From Paenibacillus sp. LHD-117 (lineage in GTDB: Bacteria; Bacillota; Bacilli; Paenibacillales; Paenibacillaceae): a stretch of DNA of 64,000 bases. A model generated the notes under the pieces. That model saw only the letters and a program-made list of their open reading frames with translations, was not told the origin of the DNA and ran no database searches. Made by a program: the position numbers and the translations under genes. Of the stretch, positions 36,601 through 47,716 are shown piece after piece (within the stretch, counting starts at the first letter, position 1; each line of letters begins with the position of its first letter). The stretch spans positions 62,001 through 126,000 of the forward strand of contig NZ_JAVFVT010000007.1 of NCBI RefSeq assembly GCF_030929555.1, read 5' to 3'.

Positions 36601-37590
36601 TTATACCAACGCCTTTCTGACTGCTTCGACCAGCAATGCCGTTGCCGACGAAATCGGTCCTTCGAGCGTGCAGCCCGAAGCGCGTACATGTCCGCCGCCG
36701 CCGAAGGATTGGGCGATGGCCGCGACGTCCGCCTTCCCGGCCGACCGCAGGCTGGCTTTCACCGCTCCTGCTTCCGTCTCCTTGAACAGAATGCCGACTT
36801 CGACGCCGTCCACGTTCAAGGCGTAATTGACGATGCCTTCCAGATCCTCCGGAACCGCGCCGCACTCGCGGAGATCGTCCTTCGTCATATACAGCCACCC
36901 GATCTCTAGGTTATCCGAGAACGTAAGCCGGCTGAGCGCCGTCTGCAAAAGCTTCAGCTTGCCGATCGTCATCTTCTCGAGCAAATGATCCGCGAGCTCG
37001 CTTCCCGAGACGCCGACCGCAAGCAAGCTTGCTGCAATCTCCATGACGCGCGGACTTGTATTCGAATAACGGAATCCGCCGGTATCCGTTAAAAGACCGG
37101 TATAAATCGCGGTCGCGCAATCCAAATCCAATGCGATACCGGCCTGTTCGATCAAATCGTATAAAATCTCGACGGTAGCCGCCGCTTCCGGCTGTATGAC
37201 GTTTACCGTACCGAAACCGTCGTTCGTCGGATGATGGTCGATGTTCAACAACGCGGCGTTCGGCGCGAATAACGCCGATAACTCGCCGATTCTGCGGAAA
37301 TCCGCGCAGTCGACCGCGATTACCGCATCATAGGTTCCCTCGATCTTCGTCTGTTTGAGCGACTGGATTTCGTCGAAACGGTGAAGGAACGAGAGCCGTG
37401 AAGGCAGCAAACTTTCATTCGCAAGAACGGCGGTTTTGCCTAGTTTGTTCAACAGCCATGCAACGACGGCTGTGGAACTGATTGCGTCACCGTCCGGCTG
37501 AACATGAGAAACCACAAGAAAGGAAACATGGCCTTCAATGAAGGCCAATGCTTCTTTCAACGACGCAACTTTGTTTTCGCCCGGGGTCAC
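36601..37590 (-). CDS. nrnA: bifunctional oligoribonuclease / PAP phosphatase (DHH family)
   Basis: NrnA, DHH/DHHA1 phosphoesterase that degrades nanoRNAs to nucleotides and dephosphorylates 3'-phosphoadenosine 5'-phosphate; 329 aa, usual length. Seen: [15 protein letters not shown] near residue 25, AVDCADFRR near 92, the DHH motif in [13 protein letters not shown] near 117, [16 protein letters not shown] near 165, and the DHHA1 closing [13 protein letters not shown] near 300. GTG start overlapping the rbfA stop (GTGA). In B. subtilis nrnA is elsewhere (ytqI); placement between rbfA and truB occurs in many other Firmicutes. Confidence 0.95.
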   Translation of the reverse strand: MTPGENKVASLKEALAFIEGHVSFLVVSHVQPDGDAISSTAVVAWLLNKLGKTAVLANESLLPSRLSFLHRFDEIQSLKQTKIEGTYDAVIAVDCADFRRIGELSALFAPNAALLNIDHHPTNDGFGTVNVIQPEAAATVEILYDLIEQAGIALDLDCATAIYTGLLTDTGGFRYSNTSPRVMEIAASLLAVGVSGSELADHLLEKMTIGKLKLLQTALSRLTFSDNLEIGWLYMTKDDLRECGAVPEDLEGIVNYALNVDGVEVGILFKETEAGAVKASLRSAGKADVAAIAQSFGGGGHVRASGCTLEGPISSATALLVEAVRKALV

Positions 37591-37943
37591 TTCGTGCTGT
37601 TCCCTTTGTTGATTTCGTCCAGCAACGATTCGATCCGGCTGCCGTATTCGATGCTGCTGTCGAATTTGAACAGCAGCTCAGGCGTGTGGCGAAGCTTCAT
37701 CCGTTTGCCGAGCTCGGAGCGAAGGAATCCGGTTGCGCTCGCAAGCGCTTTGAGCGTCGCTTCCTTCTGCTCGTCGCTGCCGAGTACGCTAAGATAGATC
37801 CGCGCCTGCGACAAGTCGCTGGTCGTCTCTACGCCCGTGACGGTAATGAACCCGATTCTCGGATCCTTCAGCTCCATTTGAATGATTTGGCTAAGCTCTT
37901 TCTTGATTTGCTCGCTTACGCGGCCAACTCGTACTTTTGCCAT
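37587..37943 (-). CDS. rbfA: 30S ribosome-binding factor A
   Basis: RbfA, a KH-like factor that binds the 30S precursor and helps 16S 5'-end maturation, important at low temperature; 118 aa, normal length. Seen: opening [40 protein letters not shown] near residue 28, ARIYLSVLG, and the C-terminal [28 protein letters not shown] precedes the ATG, 7 bp after infB. Its stop overlaps the nrnA start. Confidence 0.97.
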   Translation of the reverse strand: MAKVRVGRVSEQIKKELSQIIQMELKDPRIGFITVTGVETTSDLSQARIYLSVLGSDEQKEATLKALASATGFLRSELGKRMKLRHTPELLFKFDSSIEYGSRIESLLDEINKGNSTK

Positions 37944-37950
37944 TCGTTAA

Positions 37951-40722
37951 TCACCTCTCTACCGACTCCATGACGAAGGCTTCGATCGTGTCACCTTCTT
38001 TAATATCGCTAAAGCGTTCGAGCGTTATACCGCACTCGTAGCCTTGGGCGACTTCTTTGGCGTCGTCCTTGAAACGCTTGAGGGTATCGATCTTGCCTGT
38101 ATACACGACGATGCCGCCGCGGATGACGCGGGCTTCCGCCGAACGGGTCACTTTGCCGTCCGTGATCATGCAGCCGGCAATCGCGCCGACCTTCGTCACT
38201 TTGAACACGTTGCGGACTTCGGCATGGCCGATGACGACCTCTTTGAAGATCGGATCCAGCATGCCTTTCATCGCTTGCTCGATTTCGTCGATTACGTTGT
38301 AGATAACGCGGTGCATGCGCACGTCGACTTTTTCTTGCGCGATCGTCGCTTCCGCTTGCGGATCCGGACGAACGTTAAAGCCGATGACGATGGCATTTGA
38401 AGCTGCCGCCAAAATAACGTCGGATTCCGTAATGGCGCCTACGCCGCTATGAATGATTTTGACGCGAACGCCCTCGATGTCGATCTTCGCGAGCGAGCCC
38501 TTAAGCGCCTCGGACGAACCTTGAACGTCGGCTTTGATGATGACGTTCAGATCCTTGATCTCGCCGTCCTTAATGTGGCTGAACAGATCGTCCAGCGTAA
38601 CGCGCGTATTGGCGCCCATCTCGGATTGGCGGTGTTTGATGGCGCGACGATCGGCGATCGCGCGCGCTTTGCGCTCGTCTTCGAATACCATGAACGGATC
38701 GCCTGCAAGAGGCACTTCCGTCAAGCCCGTAATTTCGATCGGCGTGGAAGGTCCCGCTTCCTTGAGGCGACGGCCGCGGTCGTTCACCATGGCGCGTACT
38801 CGTCCGAAGCAGTTGCCCGCTACGAAAGCATCGCCGATGCGAAGCGTGCCGTGTTGCACGAGGATCCGCGCAACGGGACCTTTGCCTTTGTCCAGCTCAG
38901 CTTCGATTACGGTAGCTCTGGCGCGTTTGTTCGGATTCGCCTTAAATTCGTTGACTTCCGCAACAAGCAGAATCATCTCCAGCAAACCTTCGAGACCGAT
39001 GCGCTGCTTCGCGGATACTTCCACGAAGATCGTATCTCCGCCCCACTCTTCCGGCACAAGCTCGTATTCCGTCATTTCTTGCTTGATTTTATCCGGATTC
39101 GCTTCCGGTTTATCGATTTTGTTGACCGCGACGATGATCGGAACGCCTGCCGCCTTGGCATGGTTGATCGCTTCGACCGTTTGCGGCATGATGCCGTCGT
39201 CGGCCGCGACCACGATGATCGTAATGTCGGTTACCTGCGCGCCTCGCGCCCGCATGAGCGTGAACGCTTCGTGGCCAGGCGTATCCAGGAACGTGATCTT
39301 TTTGTTGTTGATCTCGACTTGATATGCGCCGATATGCTGCGTGATGCCGCCTGCTTCGCCGCCGGTTACGTTCGTTTTGCGGATGGCGTCGAGCAACGTC
39401 GTTTTGCCGTGGTCGACGTGACCCATGATCGTGACGACAGGCGGACGAACGAGCAGATCCTCTTCCTCATCCGTTTCCTCGACCGTTTCGAAGGAATCTT
39501 CCTCCACAGGAATTTTCACTTCGACTTCAACGCCGTATTCGCCCGCGATCAGCATGATCGCGTCCATGTCGATCTCTTGGTTGATCGTTACCATGACCCC
39601 GAGGAAGAGAAGCTTTTTGATCACTTCGGAAGCGTCCTTATGAAGCAGCTTGGCCAGGTCGCCTACCGTGAGCGTGCCCCGAACGATGATTTTCTTCGGC
39701 GTGTTGTCGATCTTCTCGCGCGGAGGCTGCTGTTGATGCCCTCTTCCGCGACCTTTGCCGCCGCGGTTGTTCCCTTTGTTGAATCCGCCGGAACGTCCGT
39801 CCTCGAAGCGCTTCGTATTTCCGCCGCCCGCTTTGTTGAAGCGGTCGCCGCCGCCTTTGTTGAAGCGATCGTCCGATCCGCCGCCGGTACGCGCCGGAGC
39901 AGGACGCGAATCGAAGCTGCGGCTTTGGCCTTGAGGAGCCGAGCTAGGGCGATTCGCCCCTTGGCCGCCACCGAAACCGCCGCTGCGATTAGCGTTACCG
40001 CCGCCAGCGCCTTGCGGACGGTTGCCGCCTTGGCCGCCGGAACCGCCTTGACCGTAGCTAGGACGATTGCCGCCTTGACCGCCTGATCCTCCCTGACCGT
40101 AGCTAGGACGATTGCCGCCCTGGCCGCCTTGTCCTCCTTGGCCGCCCTGACGTTGGAATCCGCCTTGACCGCCGGAAGGACGATTTCCTCCGCTTTGGCC
40201 CTGGCCTTGACCTTGGCCGCCGCTATAAGGCCGACCTCCGCCTTGGCTGGACTGACCGCCTTGACGGTTGCCTCCGCCTTGACCTTGGCCGCTTTGGCCT
40301 TGGCCGGATGGGCGGTTGTTCTGTTGCGGTCTTTGTTCGCGTTGCTGCTGGTCTCTTGGTTGCTGTTGTTGCTCTGAAGGTTGCGTTTTCGTATTAATAG
40401 AGTTCATTGTCCCCTGTCTGTCTTGAGTTGTGTTGCCGCGATTGCCTTGCTGCTGCGCGGCTTGCGGTCGCGCCGGCGCCGATACGGCCGCGCCGCCGCT
40501 TTCTTGCGCGCGCTTGGCAGCGGCGTTAGCCTTGATGTCGCGGAAGAATCCTTCCACCTTATGAACCATCTCGTTTTCCATGACGCTCATATGGTTGTTG
40601 ACGGGCAAATTCAGCCGCTTAAGAATCGTAATAATTTCTTTGCTGCTCATATTTAGCGACTTCGCGTATTCATAGACGCGAAGCTTGTCTTTATTGTCCT
40701 TGCTGTCCTGTTTGTTGCTCAA
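37951..40722 (-). CDS. infB: translation initiation factor IF-2
   Basis: IF-2, the GTPase that places initiator tRNA on the 30S subunit; 923 aa. Seen: N-terminal IF2_N helix ([20 protein letters not shown]), then a long Gly/Gln/Asn/Arg-rich disordered region (about residues 75-335) with imperfect repeats such as [15 protein letters not shown], a second IF2_N part, the GTPase domain with [14 protein letters not shown] near 432, DTPGHEAF and [10 protein letters not shown], and the C-terminal beta-barrel domains. TTG start with GGAGGTGG 6 nt upstream, overlapping ylxQ by 32 bp. B. subtilis IF-2 is about 716 aa, so the linker is much expanded. No ylxP follows. Confidence 0.97.
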   Translation of the reverse strand: MSNKQDSKDNKDKLRVYEYAKSLNMSSKEIITILKRLNLPVNNHMSVMENEMVHKVEGFFRDIKANAAAKRAQESGGAAVSAPARPQAAQQQGNRGNTTQDRQGTMNSINTKTQPSEQQQQPRDQQQREQRPQQNNRPSGQGQSGQGQGGGNRQGGQSSQGGGRPYSGGQGQGQGQSGGNRPSGGQGGFQRQGGQGGQGGQGGNRPSYGQGGSGGQGGNRPSYGQGGSGGQGGNRPQGAGGGNANRSGGFGGGQGANRPSSAPQGQSRSFDSRPAPARTGGGSDDRFNKGGGDRFNKAGGGNTKRFEDGRSGGFNKGNNRGGKGRGRGHQQQPPREKIDNTPKKIIVRGTLTVGDLAKLLHKDASEVIKKLLFLGVMVTINQEIDMDAIMLIAGEYGVEVEVKIPVEEDSFETVEETDEEEDLLVRPPVVTIMGHVDHGKTTLLDAIRKTNVTGGEAGGITQHIGAYQVEINNKKITFLDTPGHEAFTLMRARGAQVTDITIIVVAADDGIMPQTVEAINHAKAAGVPIIVAVNKIDKPEANPDKIKQEMTEYELVPEEWGGDTIFVEVSAKQRIGLEGLLEMILLVAEVNEFKANPNKRARATVIEAELDKGKGPVARILVQHGTLRIGDAFVAGNCFGRVRAMVNDRGRRLKEAGPSTPIEITGLTEVPLAGDPFMVFEDERKARAIADRRAIKHRQSEMGANTRVTLDDLFSHIKDGEIKDLNVIIKADVQGSSEALKGSLAKIDIEGVRVKIIHSGVGAITESDVILAAASNAIVIGFNVRPDPQAEATIAQEKVDVRMHRVIYNVIDEIEQAMKGMLDPIFKEVVIGHAEVRNVFKVTKVGAIAGCMITDGKVTRSAEARVIRGGIVVYTGKIDTLKRFKDDAKEVAQGYECGITLERFSDIKEGDTIEAFVMESVER
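39700..40500 (-). repeat. low-complexity, imperfectly repeated coding tract in infB
   Basis: Codes for the Gly/Gln/Asn/Arg/Ser-rich IF-2 linker. At 40010-40190 the DNA repeats units coding for [15 protein letters not shown] at least twice in near identity, with shorter GQGG and GQGQ runs around it. This is in-frame tandem expansion, not a CRISPR or mobile element. Confidence 0.8.
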
Positions 40723-41050
40723 TAGGATCCACCTCCGTATTTTGGCTCAGATGATTTCCGATCATTTTTCCGAATTGCATATCGGTAACGGCAAGAACGA
40801 CGCGTTCGGCCTTTCCAATCGCCTTTCCTAGCTGTTCCCTGTCGTATGCTTCGGCGAGTTGTATACCGTAGGTGCCGCATTTGTCTTGAAATTTTTTTTT
40901 GGTGTTCGGAGATGCGTCCCCGGCTAGAATGACCAGATGGGCCTTGCCCCCTCTGACCGCCTTCAGCACGATCTCGTCGCCCGTTATCAGCTTGCCGGCG
41001 CGCATGGCCATGCCAAGCGCGGACAACGCCTTGTCAGGCTTCATCGTCAT
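40691..41050 (-). CDS. ylxQ: L7Ae-family ribosomal protein YlxQ
   Basis: Small L7Ae/L30e/Gadd45-fold protein, 119 aa; RNA-binding (kink-turn) family, with a minor ribosome-related role in B. subtilis (RplGA). Seen: [20 protein letters not shown] at the N-terminus, [19 protein letters not shown] near 35, and [19 protein letters not shown] near 80; the last 25 residues form a Gln-rich tail. Start at 41050 (ATG ACG ATG), with AAGGAG 10 nt upstream; the longer reading within rnpM is rejected. Overlaps rnpM by 17 bp and infB by 32 bp, so translation of the three is interlocked. Confidence 0.92.
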   Translation of the reverse strand: MTMKPDKALSALGMAMRAGKLITGDEIVLKAVRGGKAHLVILAGDASPNTKKKFQDKCGTYGIQLAEAYDREQLGKAIGKAERVVLAVTDMQFGKMIGNHLSQNTEVDPIEQQTGQQGQ

Positions 41051-41351
41051 CGGATTCCAGCTCCTTGGCGGCGATGAACTGGTCTTCCACCGCGATAAAT
41101 TCCTTCTCAAGCGCGTCATATATATCATCGCCGACTGGCTGCTTCAGCGCCCGGTCCAGCGCTTTCGTCTTCTTCGCGAGCTTGAAGCAGCTCACCTTGC
41201 CGCATAGATACGCGCCGCGCCCGGCCTTCTTGCCGGTCAGGTCGATCGCGACTTCGCCGGACGGTGTCCGAACAATCCGAATGAGCTCCTTCTTCGGCAT
41301 CATTTCCTGGCAGGCGACGCATTTGCGAAGCGGTACTTTTCTCGGTCTCAA
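41034..41351 (-). CDS. rnpM: RnpM / YlxR family RNase P modulator
   Basis: YlxR family, 105 aa; recently named RnpM in B. subtilis, where it binds RNase P RNA and slows pre-tRNA cleavage. Seen: the family signature RKCVACQEMMPKKELIRIVR near residue 9, with a Cys-x2-Cys, and DLTGKKAGRGAYLCGKVSC near 37, ending in an acidic tail SDDDEA. TTG start with GAAGGAGGG 6 nt upstream. The nusA-ylxR-ylxQ-infB order is strictly conserved among Firmicutes. Function here is by homology and synteny. Confidence 0.93.
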   Translation of the reverse strand: MRPRKVPLRKCVACQEMMPKKELIRIVRTPSGEVAIDLTGKKAGRGAYLCGKVSCFKLAKKTKALDRALKQPVGDDIYDALEKEFIAVEDQFIAAKELESDDDEA

Positions 41352-41391
41352 CGCACACCCTCCTTCTTAACGGCTTGCTTACGCTGCCAAT

Positions 41392-42489
41392 CTAGTCGAT
41401 CGAGACGGAATCCTGGTGCATCGTACCCATCGGGGACTTCGGACGGCCGTATTCCTGCTCCGCCTGCGTCTCGCTTTTGATATCGATCTTCCAGCCCGTC
41501 AGCTTGGCCGCAAGACGCGCGTTCTGCCCCTTGATGCCGATCGCCAGCGACAGCTGGTAATCGGGAACGATTACGCGAGCCATTTTCTCCTGCTCGAACA
41601 CGATAACCTCAAGCACCTTCGACGGGCTGAGCGCGTTCGCGACATACTCTTCCACGTTCTCCGACCAGCGGACGATATCGATCTTCTCGCCCTTCAGCTC
41701 GTTCACGATCGTCTGGACGCGCATCCCCTTCTGGCCTACGCACGAGCCAACCGGATCCACCTCGTCGTTGCGCGAATGAACCGCGATTTTGGAGCGGAAG
41801 CCGGCTTCGCGCGCGACGGAACGGATCTCGACCACGCCGTCGTAAATTTCGGGCACTTCAAGCTCGAACAGTCGTTTAAGGAGTCCTGGATGCGTACGGG
41901 ATAAAATGATCTGAGGCCCTTTGGTTGTATTCTCGACTTTCGTAATGAACGACTTCACGCGATCGCCGTGCTTGAATTTATCCGTCGGCATCAGCTCGGT
42001 CAATGGCAGCACCGCTTCAACTTTGCCGAGATCCACAAACAGGTTGCGAACGTCTTGGCGCTGCACGATGCCATTGACGATGTCTTCTTCTTTATCGATA
42101 AAAGCATTATAGATCAATCCGCGCTCTGCCTCGCGAATGCGCTGCGTTACAACCTGCTTGGCCGTCTGGGCCGCGATTCGGCCGAAGTCCCGCGGCGTCA
42201 CTTCGATCTCCGCCACATCGTCCAACTGGTAATGCGGGTTAATTTCGCGGGAGGCCTCCACGGAAATTTCCAGCCGCGGATCAAGCACCTCGTCGACGAC
42301 CGTCTTGCGCGCATAAACCTTGATGACGCCCGTATGGCGGTTAATGTCGACCCTCACGTTCTGGGCGGTATTGAAATTGCGCTTGTAGCTGGAAATAAGC
42401 GCAGCCTCGATGGCTTCCAGCAGTATATCCTTGGCAATCCCCTTGTCTCTTTCAATCTCTTGCAACGCCTCAATAAAATCCATGCTCAT
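41392..42489 (-). CDS. nusA: transcription termination/antitermination protein NusA
   Basis: NusA, RNA polymerase-associated pausing and termination factor; 365 aa, the short Firmicute form without C-terminal AR repeats. Seen: N-terminal polymerase-binding domain ([19 protein letters not shown]), S1 domain around residues 135-200 ([20 protein letters not shown]), KH1/KH2 with [20 protein letters not shown] near 245 and [20 protein letters not shown] near 315. GGAGG lies 12 nt before the first ATG, or 18 nt before a second Met two codons on. Follows rimP by 43 bp. Confidence 0.97.
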   Translation of the reverse strand: MSMDFIEALQEIERDKGIAKDILLEAIEAALISSYKRNFNTAQNVRVDINRHTGVIKVYARKTVVDEVLDPRLEISVEASREINPHYQLDDVAEIEVTPRDFGRIAAQTAKQVVTQRIREAERGLIYNAFIDKEEDIVNGIVQRQDVRNLFVDLGKVEAVLPLTELMPTDKFKHGDRVKSFITKVENTTKGPQIILSRTHPGLLKRLFELEVPEIYDGVVEIRSVAREAGFRSKIAVHSRNDEVDPVGSCVGQKGMRVQTIVNELKGEKIDIVRWSENVEEYVANALSPSKVLEVIVFEQEKMARVIVPDYQLSLAIGIKGQNARLAAKLTGWKIDIKSETQAEQEYGRPKSPMGTMHQDSVSID

Positions 42490-42532
42490 TGGAACGTTGT
42501 TCCTCCTTTCGTAATATCAGCGTGTTTAGCCT

Positions 42533-42994
42533 CTAAAAAACGATTGCCAATCTAGCGCTCGCGACCTTGCCGTAAGGCAGCGTATGCTGTTTTTTGCCTA
42601 CACGAACGACGGCTTGCTCGCCATCGAACGAAACGAGCAAACCTTCGAATTCCTTGGAGCCGTCGATAGGCTCATATGTAGTCATGAACACATGTTTGCC
42701 TATCGCCTTCACCACGTCTTCGGGCTTCTTCAGCGGGCGTTCCGCGCCCGGAGACGACACCTCCAGAAAGTATGCGCCGGTAATCGGGTCGTTCTGATCC
42801 AATTGCTCGCTGACGAATTCGCTGATCCGTCCGCATTCATCGATGTCGATCCCTCCGTCCTTGTCGACGAAGATCCTTAGAAACCAGTTGCTGCCTTCTT
42901 TGATGTATTCGATATCGACCAGCTCAAAACCATGTTCATTGAGATAGGGCGTAACCATAGCCTCAATCGCGGATTTGATAGTGGATGTGCTCAA
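42533..42994 (-). CDS. rimP: ribosome maturation factor RimP
   Basis: RimP, needed for 30S subunit maturation; 153 aa, normal length. Seen: [40 protein letters not shown] near 23, [20 protein letters not shown] near 45, [20 protein letters not shown] near 80, and a C-terminal SH3-like [23 protein letters not shown] start at 42994 chosen: AGGAGG lies 10 nt upstream and the family begins at this point; no ATG fits. First gene of the rimP-nusA-infB operon, with a hairpin in the leader. Confidence 0.93.
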   Translation of the reverse strand: MSTSTIKSAIEAMVTPYLNEHGFELVDIEYIKEGSNWFLRIFVDKDGGIDIDECGRISEFVSEQLDQNDPITGAYFLEVSSPGAERPLKKPEDVVKAIGKHVFMTTYEPIDGSKEFEGLLVSFDGEQAVVRVGKKQHTLPYGKVASARLAIVF

Positions 42995-43080
42995 ATTGGG
43001 TAAACCTCCTGTAATGGTTGCGTGGGGCGGACGACATCGGCCCGCAGGTGAGTAACGAGAATGCCCGAATACAAAACGTA

Positions 43081-43102
43081 AAGAGTGGGTTTCCCCACTC
43101 TT
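43081..43102 (-). terminator. hairpin between polC and rimP (terminator or rimP-leader attenuator)
   Basis: Perfect 9-bp stem AAGAGTGGG/CCCACTCTT with a GAAA tetraloop, followed by TACGTTTTG, 90 bp after the polC stop. Bacillus genomes carry a similar AGAGTGGG hairpin before rimP, as I recall it. The T-run is weak. Confidence 0.65.
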
Positions 43103-43191
43103 CTGCATCAAAGATTCTATCCTCATCATTGCCACAAAAATTATAACATAATCGCAAAAAGGTGACAAGAAATGATTTCTAGAGCCGTCCG

Positions 43192-46100
43192 TTAGAACAG
43201 CGACAGCTGGTTCGACTCCGGAAGTCCCCGGAAGCAGCCCATGCCGCCCAGCACCTCAATGATCGTTTTTGTCGCCTTCGACTTCATCTGGAAGTCCTCG
43301 ATCGACAGGAACTCGCCGTCATTGCGCGCGGCAGCGATATTGCGCGCCGCGTTGTCGCCGATGCCGGCGATGGCCGCGAACGGCGGAATCAGCGATTCCC
43401 CGTCGACCTGGAACTTGATCGCATCCGAGCGGTACAGGTCGATCGGCTTGAAGGAGAAACCCCTTGCCGTCATCTCGAGCGACATCTCCAGCTGCGACAC
43501 CATGTTTTTCTCTTTCGGCGTGGCGTTAAATCCTTTGGCCTCGATCTCGATCAGCTTGCGCAGAATGGCATCGTACCCTTGGCACAGCAGCTCGAGGTCG
43601 AAGTCGTCGGCGCGGACGGTGAAGTAGGTAGCATAATAATGAATCGGATAATACAGTTTGAAGAAGGCGGTGCGAACCGCGGAGATGACGTATGCCGCCG
43701 CATGCGCCTTCGGGAACATATACTCGATCCGCAAGCAGGAATCGATGTACCACTGCGGCACTTTGCAGCGCTTCATCTCGTCGATCCACTCCGGCGTAAG
43801 GCCTTTGCCCTTCCGCACGCTTTCCGTAATTTTGAAGGCTAGTCCCGCATCCATGCCCGCCTTGTAGATCAGATACAACATAATATCGTCACGGCAGCCG
43901 ATCACCGTCTTGATGTTGCAGGTACCGTTCTTGATCAGCTCCTGCGCGTTGCCGAGCCAAACGCCCGTGCCGTGGGAAAGTCCCGAGATTTGGAGCAAGT
44001 CCGCGAACGACGAAGGCTGCGTTTCCTGCAGCATCTGGCGGACAAACTTCGTTCCCATCTCCGGCACGCCGTAAGTCGCGACGGAGGAGCGGATCTGCTC
44101 CGGCGACACGCCAAGCGCGGCGGCCGAGTTGAACATGCTCATCACTTTCGGATCGTTCATCGGGATCGTCGTCGGATCGACGCCGGTCAAGTCTTGCAGC
44201 ATCCGCATCATCGTCGGGTCGTCATGGCCGAGGATATCGAGCTTCAGCAAGTTCTCGTCGAAAGCGTGATAGTCGAAGTGGGTCGTCTTCCATTCCGCGT
44301 TCACGTCGTCGGCCGGATATTGAACCGGCGTGACGTCCTCGACTTCGATGTAATCCGGCACGACGACGATTCCGCCCGGATGCTGGCCCGTGCTTCGTTT
44401 CACGCCCGTGCAGCCGCTCGCGAGCCGGGCGAGCTCGGCGCCGCGCCACTTCTTCTGATGTTCTTCCTCGTATTTTTTAGCGAAGCCGTAGGCCGTCTTC
44501 TCCGCGACCGTGCCGATCGTGCCCGCACGGTATACGCATTTCTCGCCGAACATCTCTTTCGTAAAGTTGTGGGCTATCGGTTGGTATTCGCCCGAGAAGT
44601 TCAAGTCGATATCGGGAACCTTGTCGCCCTTGAAACCGAGGAACGTTTCGAACGGAATGTCCTGCCCTTCGCCTTTCATCGGCTTGCCGCAATCCGGGCA
44701 AGACTTGGACGGCAAGTCGAAGCCGCTTGGCACGCTTCCGTCGAGGAACCATTCGCTATGCTTGCACTCCGGATTCAGGCACAAGTAGTGCGCGGGCAAC
44801 GGATTTACCTCGGAAATGCCGAGGAAGGTGGCCACGACGGACGATCCGACGGAACCCCTTGAACCGACCAGGTACCCATCTCGGTTGGACTTTTTCACCA
44901 GCTTCTCGGAGATGAGATAGTTGGCGGAGAACCGGTACTTGATAATCGGAACAAGTTCCTTCTCGAGCCGGTCGATGACGACCTGCGGCAGCTCCTCGCC
45001 GTACATGGACTTCGCCGTGTCGTAACAGGTGCTCCGAATTTCTTCGTCGGCGCCTTCAATATTCGGCGTGAATAGCTCCCTCGGGAACATGTCGTAAGCT
45101 TCGAACCGGTCCGCCAAGGCGTTCGTATTCGTCACGACGACTTCCCTTGCGCGCGCATCGCCGAGGAACGCGAATTCCTCCAGCATTTCTTCCGTCGTGC
45201 GTAGATGTGCGTTGGGCTTACGCATTCCCTTCAGAGGGCTGAAGCCGGTAATCCCGTGAATCGTAATGTCGCGGTACATCTTGTCCCTGGGGTTCAAATA
45301 ATGCACGTTGCCCGTTGCGATAACCGGCTTGCCGAGCGAATCTCCGATTTGGCAGATGCGGCGCATCGCGCCTTCGATTTCGGCGCGGCTTCCAACGAGC
45401 CCTTTCTCCACGAGATGCATGTAGAAGTCGATCGGCTGGATCTCGAGCACGTCGTAGAATTCGGCAACGTCCATCGCTTCCTCATGCGACTTGTTCAGCA
45501 CCGTTTCGAAAAATTCGCCTTTCTCGCAGCCGGAAATGACGAGCAAACCTTCGCGAAGCTCGACTAGCTTGCTCTTCGGAATCGTGGCCACGCGCTTGAA
45601 ATACTCGGTATGCGAAAGCGAAATGAGCTTAAACAGATTTTTTTTGCCCGCCGCGTTCAACGCATAGATATTGCAATGGAACGGACGCTGGTTGGACAAG
45701 TCCAGACCGACGTAATCGTTCAATTGGTGCAAGTCGCGCACGTTGCGCTCCGCTGCGTCCCCGATCAGTCCAAACAATACCCCGCCAAGCGCGATGGAGT
45801 CGTCGATGGCCCGGTGATGGTTGTCCAAGCTGACCTTGTATTTGTCGGACAACGTGTTCAGCCGATGGTTCTTCATCGTCGGGTGCAGAAATCTCGCCAG
45901 CTCGAGCGTATCCAGCACCGGATTTGTCACTTCGGGCATGCCAAGCGACTTGCAGTTCGCCTGAATGAACCCGATATCGAATCTGGCGTTATGCGCGACC
46001 AGTATATCGTCGCCGATAAAATCGACGAATTCGCGCAGCTTCGGCTCCAGCTCCGGTGCGTCCTTCACCATCTCGTCGTTGATATTCGTGAGCTGCTGGA

Positions 46101-47496
46101 TATGGTAAGGAATCTTCTCGTGAGGATTAATGAACGTCGAGAACCGGTCGACTTCCTTCCCTTCCCGCATTCGGACGCCCGCAAGCTCGATGATTTTGTT
46201 GTTGACGACGGACAGGCCCGTCGTCTCGATGTCGAATACGACGTAAGTCGCCGTGGCAAGCGGTTCCGGACGGGAGTTCAGCACCATCGGGACGGCATCG
46301 TTCACAACGTTCGCTTCCAGTCCGAACAGCACCTGGATGCCGTGTTTCTTCGCGGCCTTCACCGCGTCGGGATAACATTGCACATTGCTGTGATCCGTCA
46401 CCGCGATCACTTTATGCCCCCACTTCGCCGCCGTTTTCACGTAATCGCCGATCGAAGTGACGGCGTCCATCGTGCTCATCGTCGTGTGGAGATGGAATTC
46501 GACGCGCTTCTCTTCGGCGTGGTCCTTGCGTTCCGGAGGCGATCCGATCTCATGAAGATCGTTCGGCATCATGACGAGCTCCGGCTCCTGCATGAACCGG
46601 TCGTATTCGATCCGGCCGCGCGCTTTCACCCATTTGCCGTTCTCGAGCTGGGACAAAATTTTCACGTCGTCCTTGGTCTTCGCGAACATCTTCATCGCGA
46701 TCGAGTCGGAGAAGTCGGTGACATTGAAGGTGAACAGCGTGCTCCCGTTGCGAAGCTCCTTCACGTCGAGACCGAATACGGCGCCCTGCACCGTTATTTT
46801 TTTCTCCTCGTCCTGGATGTTCATCAGCGGGACCGGCTCTTCGCGAATGTCGTAGCCGACGGCCAACCGCACGGCCTCCTCGCCATCGTCGTCGCCCGAG
46901 TCGATCTGCGCCTCCGCCATCAGCTGCTGGACGGCTTCGCGCTCCTCTTGCTCGATCTTCATCATGAATTGGTCGTAGACCTCTTGGCTCGCTTCTCCAA
47001 CGGCCAGCTTCACCTTGCAGACGCGGTCGAAGTACGTCTGATAGAACGACGCGACCGCTTCGTCAACCCGCTTCTTCCTGGCAAGCTCCAATCCGGTCGA
47101 ATCCGTGAGCGTCAACGTTATGGAATCGCCTTGCGCTTCAAGAGAAGCCTTCTGCAGCCAACCGTTAACCGACGCGATTTCCCGCTGGGCCCATTCCATG
47201 AACAGCGGCCAATATTGCATGACGATATTTTCCGTCTCGACGACGGATTCATATTGGAACACGAACGACACGTCCGCGATATGGTGAAATTTCAAACGAA
47301 CCGCCTGGCATAAGCCGTTATAGGCCTGTAAAGGAACCATGGACGTTTTGCGGATGCAAAACGTCCATTCACGGTTGGACTTGCTGACGATGACTTGATC
47401 GATATACCCATCTTGAAAATAATTATGAATAAGCTCCTGCGGCAGCTCCGCTTGCTGCAGAAGCAGCTCGAAGCGCTGACGCTTGTCGTTCGTCAT
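43192..47496 (-). CDS. polC: DNA polymerase III subunit alpha, PolC type
   Basis: PolC, the replicative polymerase with built-in proofreading in low-GC Firmicutes; 1434 aa, full length. Seen: N-terminal domain, OB fold near residues 230-310, PHP domain with [15 protein letters not shown] near 330, DnaQ-like exonuclease inserted in PHP with [20 protein letters not shown] near 423, second part of PHP ([15 protein letters not shown]), a zinc finger [20 protein letters not shown] near 905, and the polymerase aspartates in [20 protein letters not shown] near 962. Follows proS as in B. subtilis, with the repeat element in between. Confidence 0.98.
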   Translation of the reverse strand: MTNDKRQRFELLLQQAELPQELIHNYFQDGYIDQVIVSKSNREWTFCIRKTSMVPLQAYNGLCQAVRLKFHHIADVSFVFQYESVVETENIVMQYWPLFMEWAQREIASVNGWLQKASLEAQGDSITLTLTDSTGLELARKKRVDEAVASFYQTYFDRVCKVKLAVGEASQEVYDQFMMKIEQEEREAVQQLMAEAQIDSGDDDGEEAVRLAVGYDIREEPVPLMNIQDEEKKITVQGAVFGLDVKELRNGSTLFTFNVTDFSDSIAMKMFAKTKDDVKILSQLENGKWVKARGRIEYDRFMQEPELVMMPNDLHEIGSPPERKDHAEEKRVEFHLHTTMSTMDAVTSIGDYVKTAAKWGHKVIAVTDHSNVQCYPDAVKAAKKHGIQVLFGLEANVVNDAVPMVLNSRPEPLATATYVVFDIETTGLSVVNNKIIELAGVRMREGKEVDRFSTFINPHEKIPYHIQQLTNINDEMVKDAPELEPKLREFVDFIGDDILVAHNARFDIGFIQANCKSLGMPEVTNPVLDTLELARFLHPTMKNHRLNTLSDKYKVSLDNHHRAIDDSIALGGVLFGLIGDAAERNVRDLHQLNDYVGLDLSNQRPFHCNIYALNAAGKKNLFKLISLSHTEYFKRVATIPKSKLVELREGLLVISGCEKGEFFETVLNKSHEEAMDVAEFYDVLEIQPIDFYMHLVEKGLVGSRAEIEGAMRRICQIGDSLGKPVIATGNVHYLNPRDKMYRDITIHGITGFSPLKGMRKPNAHLRTTEEMLEEFAFLGDARAREVVVTNTNALADRFEAYDMFPRELFTPNIEGADEEIRSTCYDTAKSMYGEELPQVVIDRLEKELVPIIKYRFSANYLISEKLVKKSNRDGYLVGSRGSVGSSVVATFLGISEVNPLPAHYLCLNPECKHSEWFLDGSVPSGFDLPSKSCPDCGKPMKGEGQDIPFETFLGFKGDKVPDIDLNFSGEYQPIAHNFTKEMFGEKCVYRAGTIGTVAEKTAYGFAKKYEEEHQKKWRGAELARLASGCTGVKRSTGQHPGGIVVVPDYIEVEDVTPVQYPADDVNAEWKTTHFDYHAFDENLLKLDILGHDDPTMMRMLQDLTGVDPTTIPMNDPKVMSMFNSAAALGVSPEQIRSSVATYGVPEMGTKFVRQMLQETQPSSFADLLQISGLSHGTGVWLGNAQELIKNGTCNIKTVIGCRDDIMLYLIYKAGMDAGLAFKITESVRKGKGLTPEWIDEMKRCKVPQWYIDSCLRIEYMFPKAHAAAYVISAVRTAFFKLYYPIHYYATYFTVRADDFDLELLCQGYDAILRKLIEIEAKGFNATPKEKNMVSQLEMSLEMTARGFSFKPIDLYRSDAIKFQVDGESLIPPFAAIAGIGDNAARNIAAARNDGEFLSIEDFQMKSKATKTIIEVLGGMGCFRGLPESNQLSLF

Positions 47497-47536
47497 TTTA
47501 TCGATTCACTCCTGTCGATTCGAACTTAGATAGGAA

Positions 47537-47702
47537 GTTCAAAAAGTCCACTTTTGATCACGATGTATACCAGGTAGCATATTCGACATCGAATCTTGAA
47601 TTCAGCCGAAACTTCCGGTGCTCACGTAGCTTACACTACGCTCCGCTCCTCATTTTCTAGCTTCATCCAACCTTCTCGGTCTGAAAAGCGGACTTTTTGA
47701 AC
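47537..47702. repeat. ~166-bp inverted-repeat-ended intergenic element, copy 2
   Basis: Begins GTTCAAAAAGTCCACTTTT and ends AAAAGCGGACTTTTTGAAC, which are inverted repeats matching at 18 of 19 positions. Same orientation and length as the copy at 3555-3721; the two differ mostly in a 20-bp stretch after the left end. It fills most of the proS-polC gap. No coding potential and no clear target duplication. Confidence 0.87.
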
Positions 47703-47716
47703 ACGCACTTAAGTTC

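Noticed and set aside
35690..36898. 402-codon form of truB
   Set aside because: The first 100 codons are out-of-frame nrnA sequence; TruB starts at MDGILAVWKP.
38449..40086. Plus-strand open frame (545 codons) opposite infB
   Set aside because: Shadow of the IF-2 gene, with an Ala/Arg run that mirrors the Gly/Gln linker.
40010..40340. Repeated units that could look like a CRISPR array
   Set aside because: Units are in frame, of unequal length, and code for Gly/Gln repeats of IF-2; no constant spacers.
45610..47313. Plus-strand open frame (567 codons) opposite polC
   Set aside because: Antisense shadow of PolC; composition rich in Arg, Asp, His, Val and no domain.
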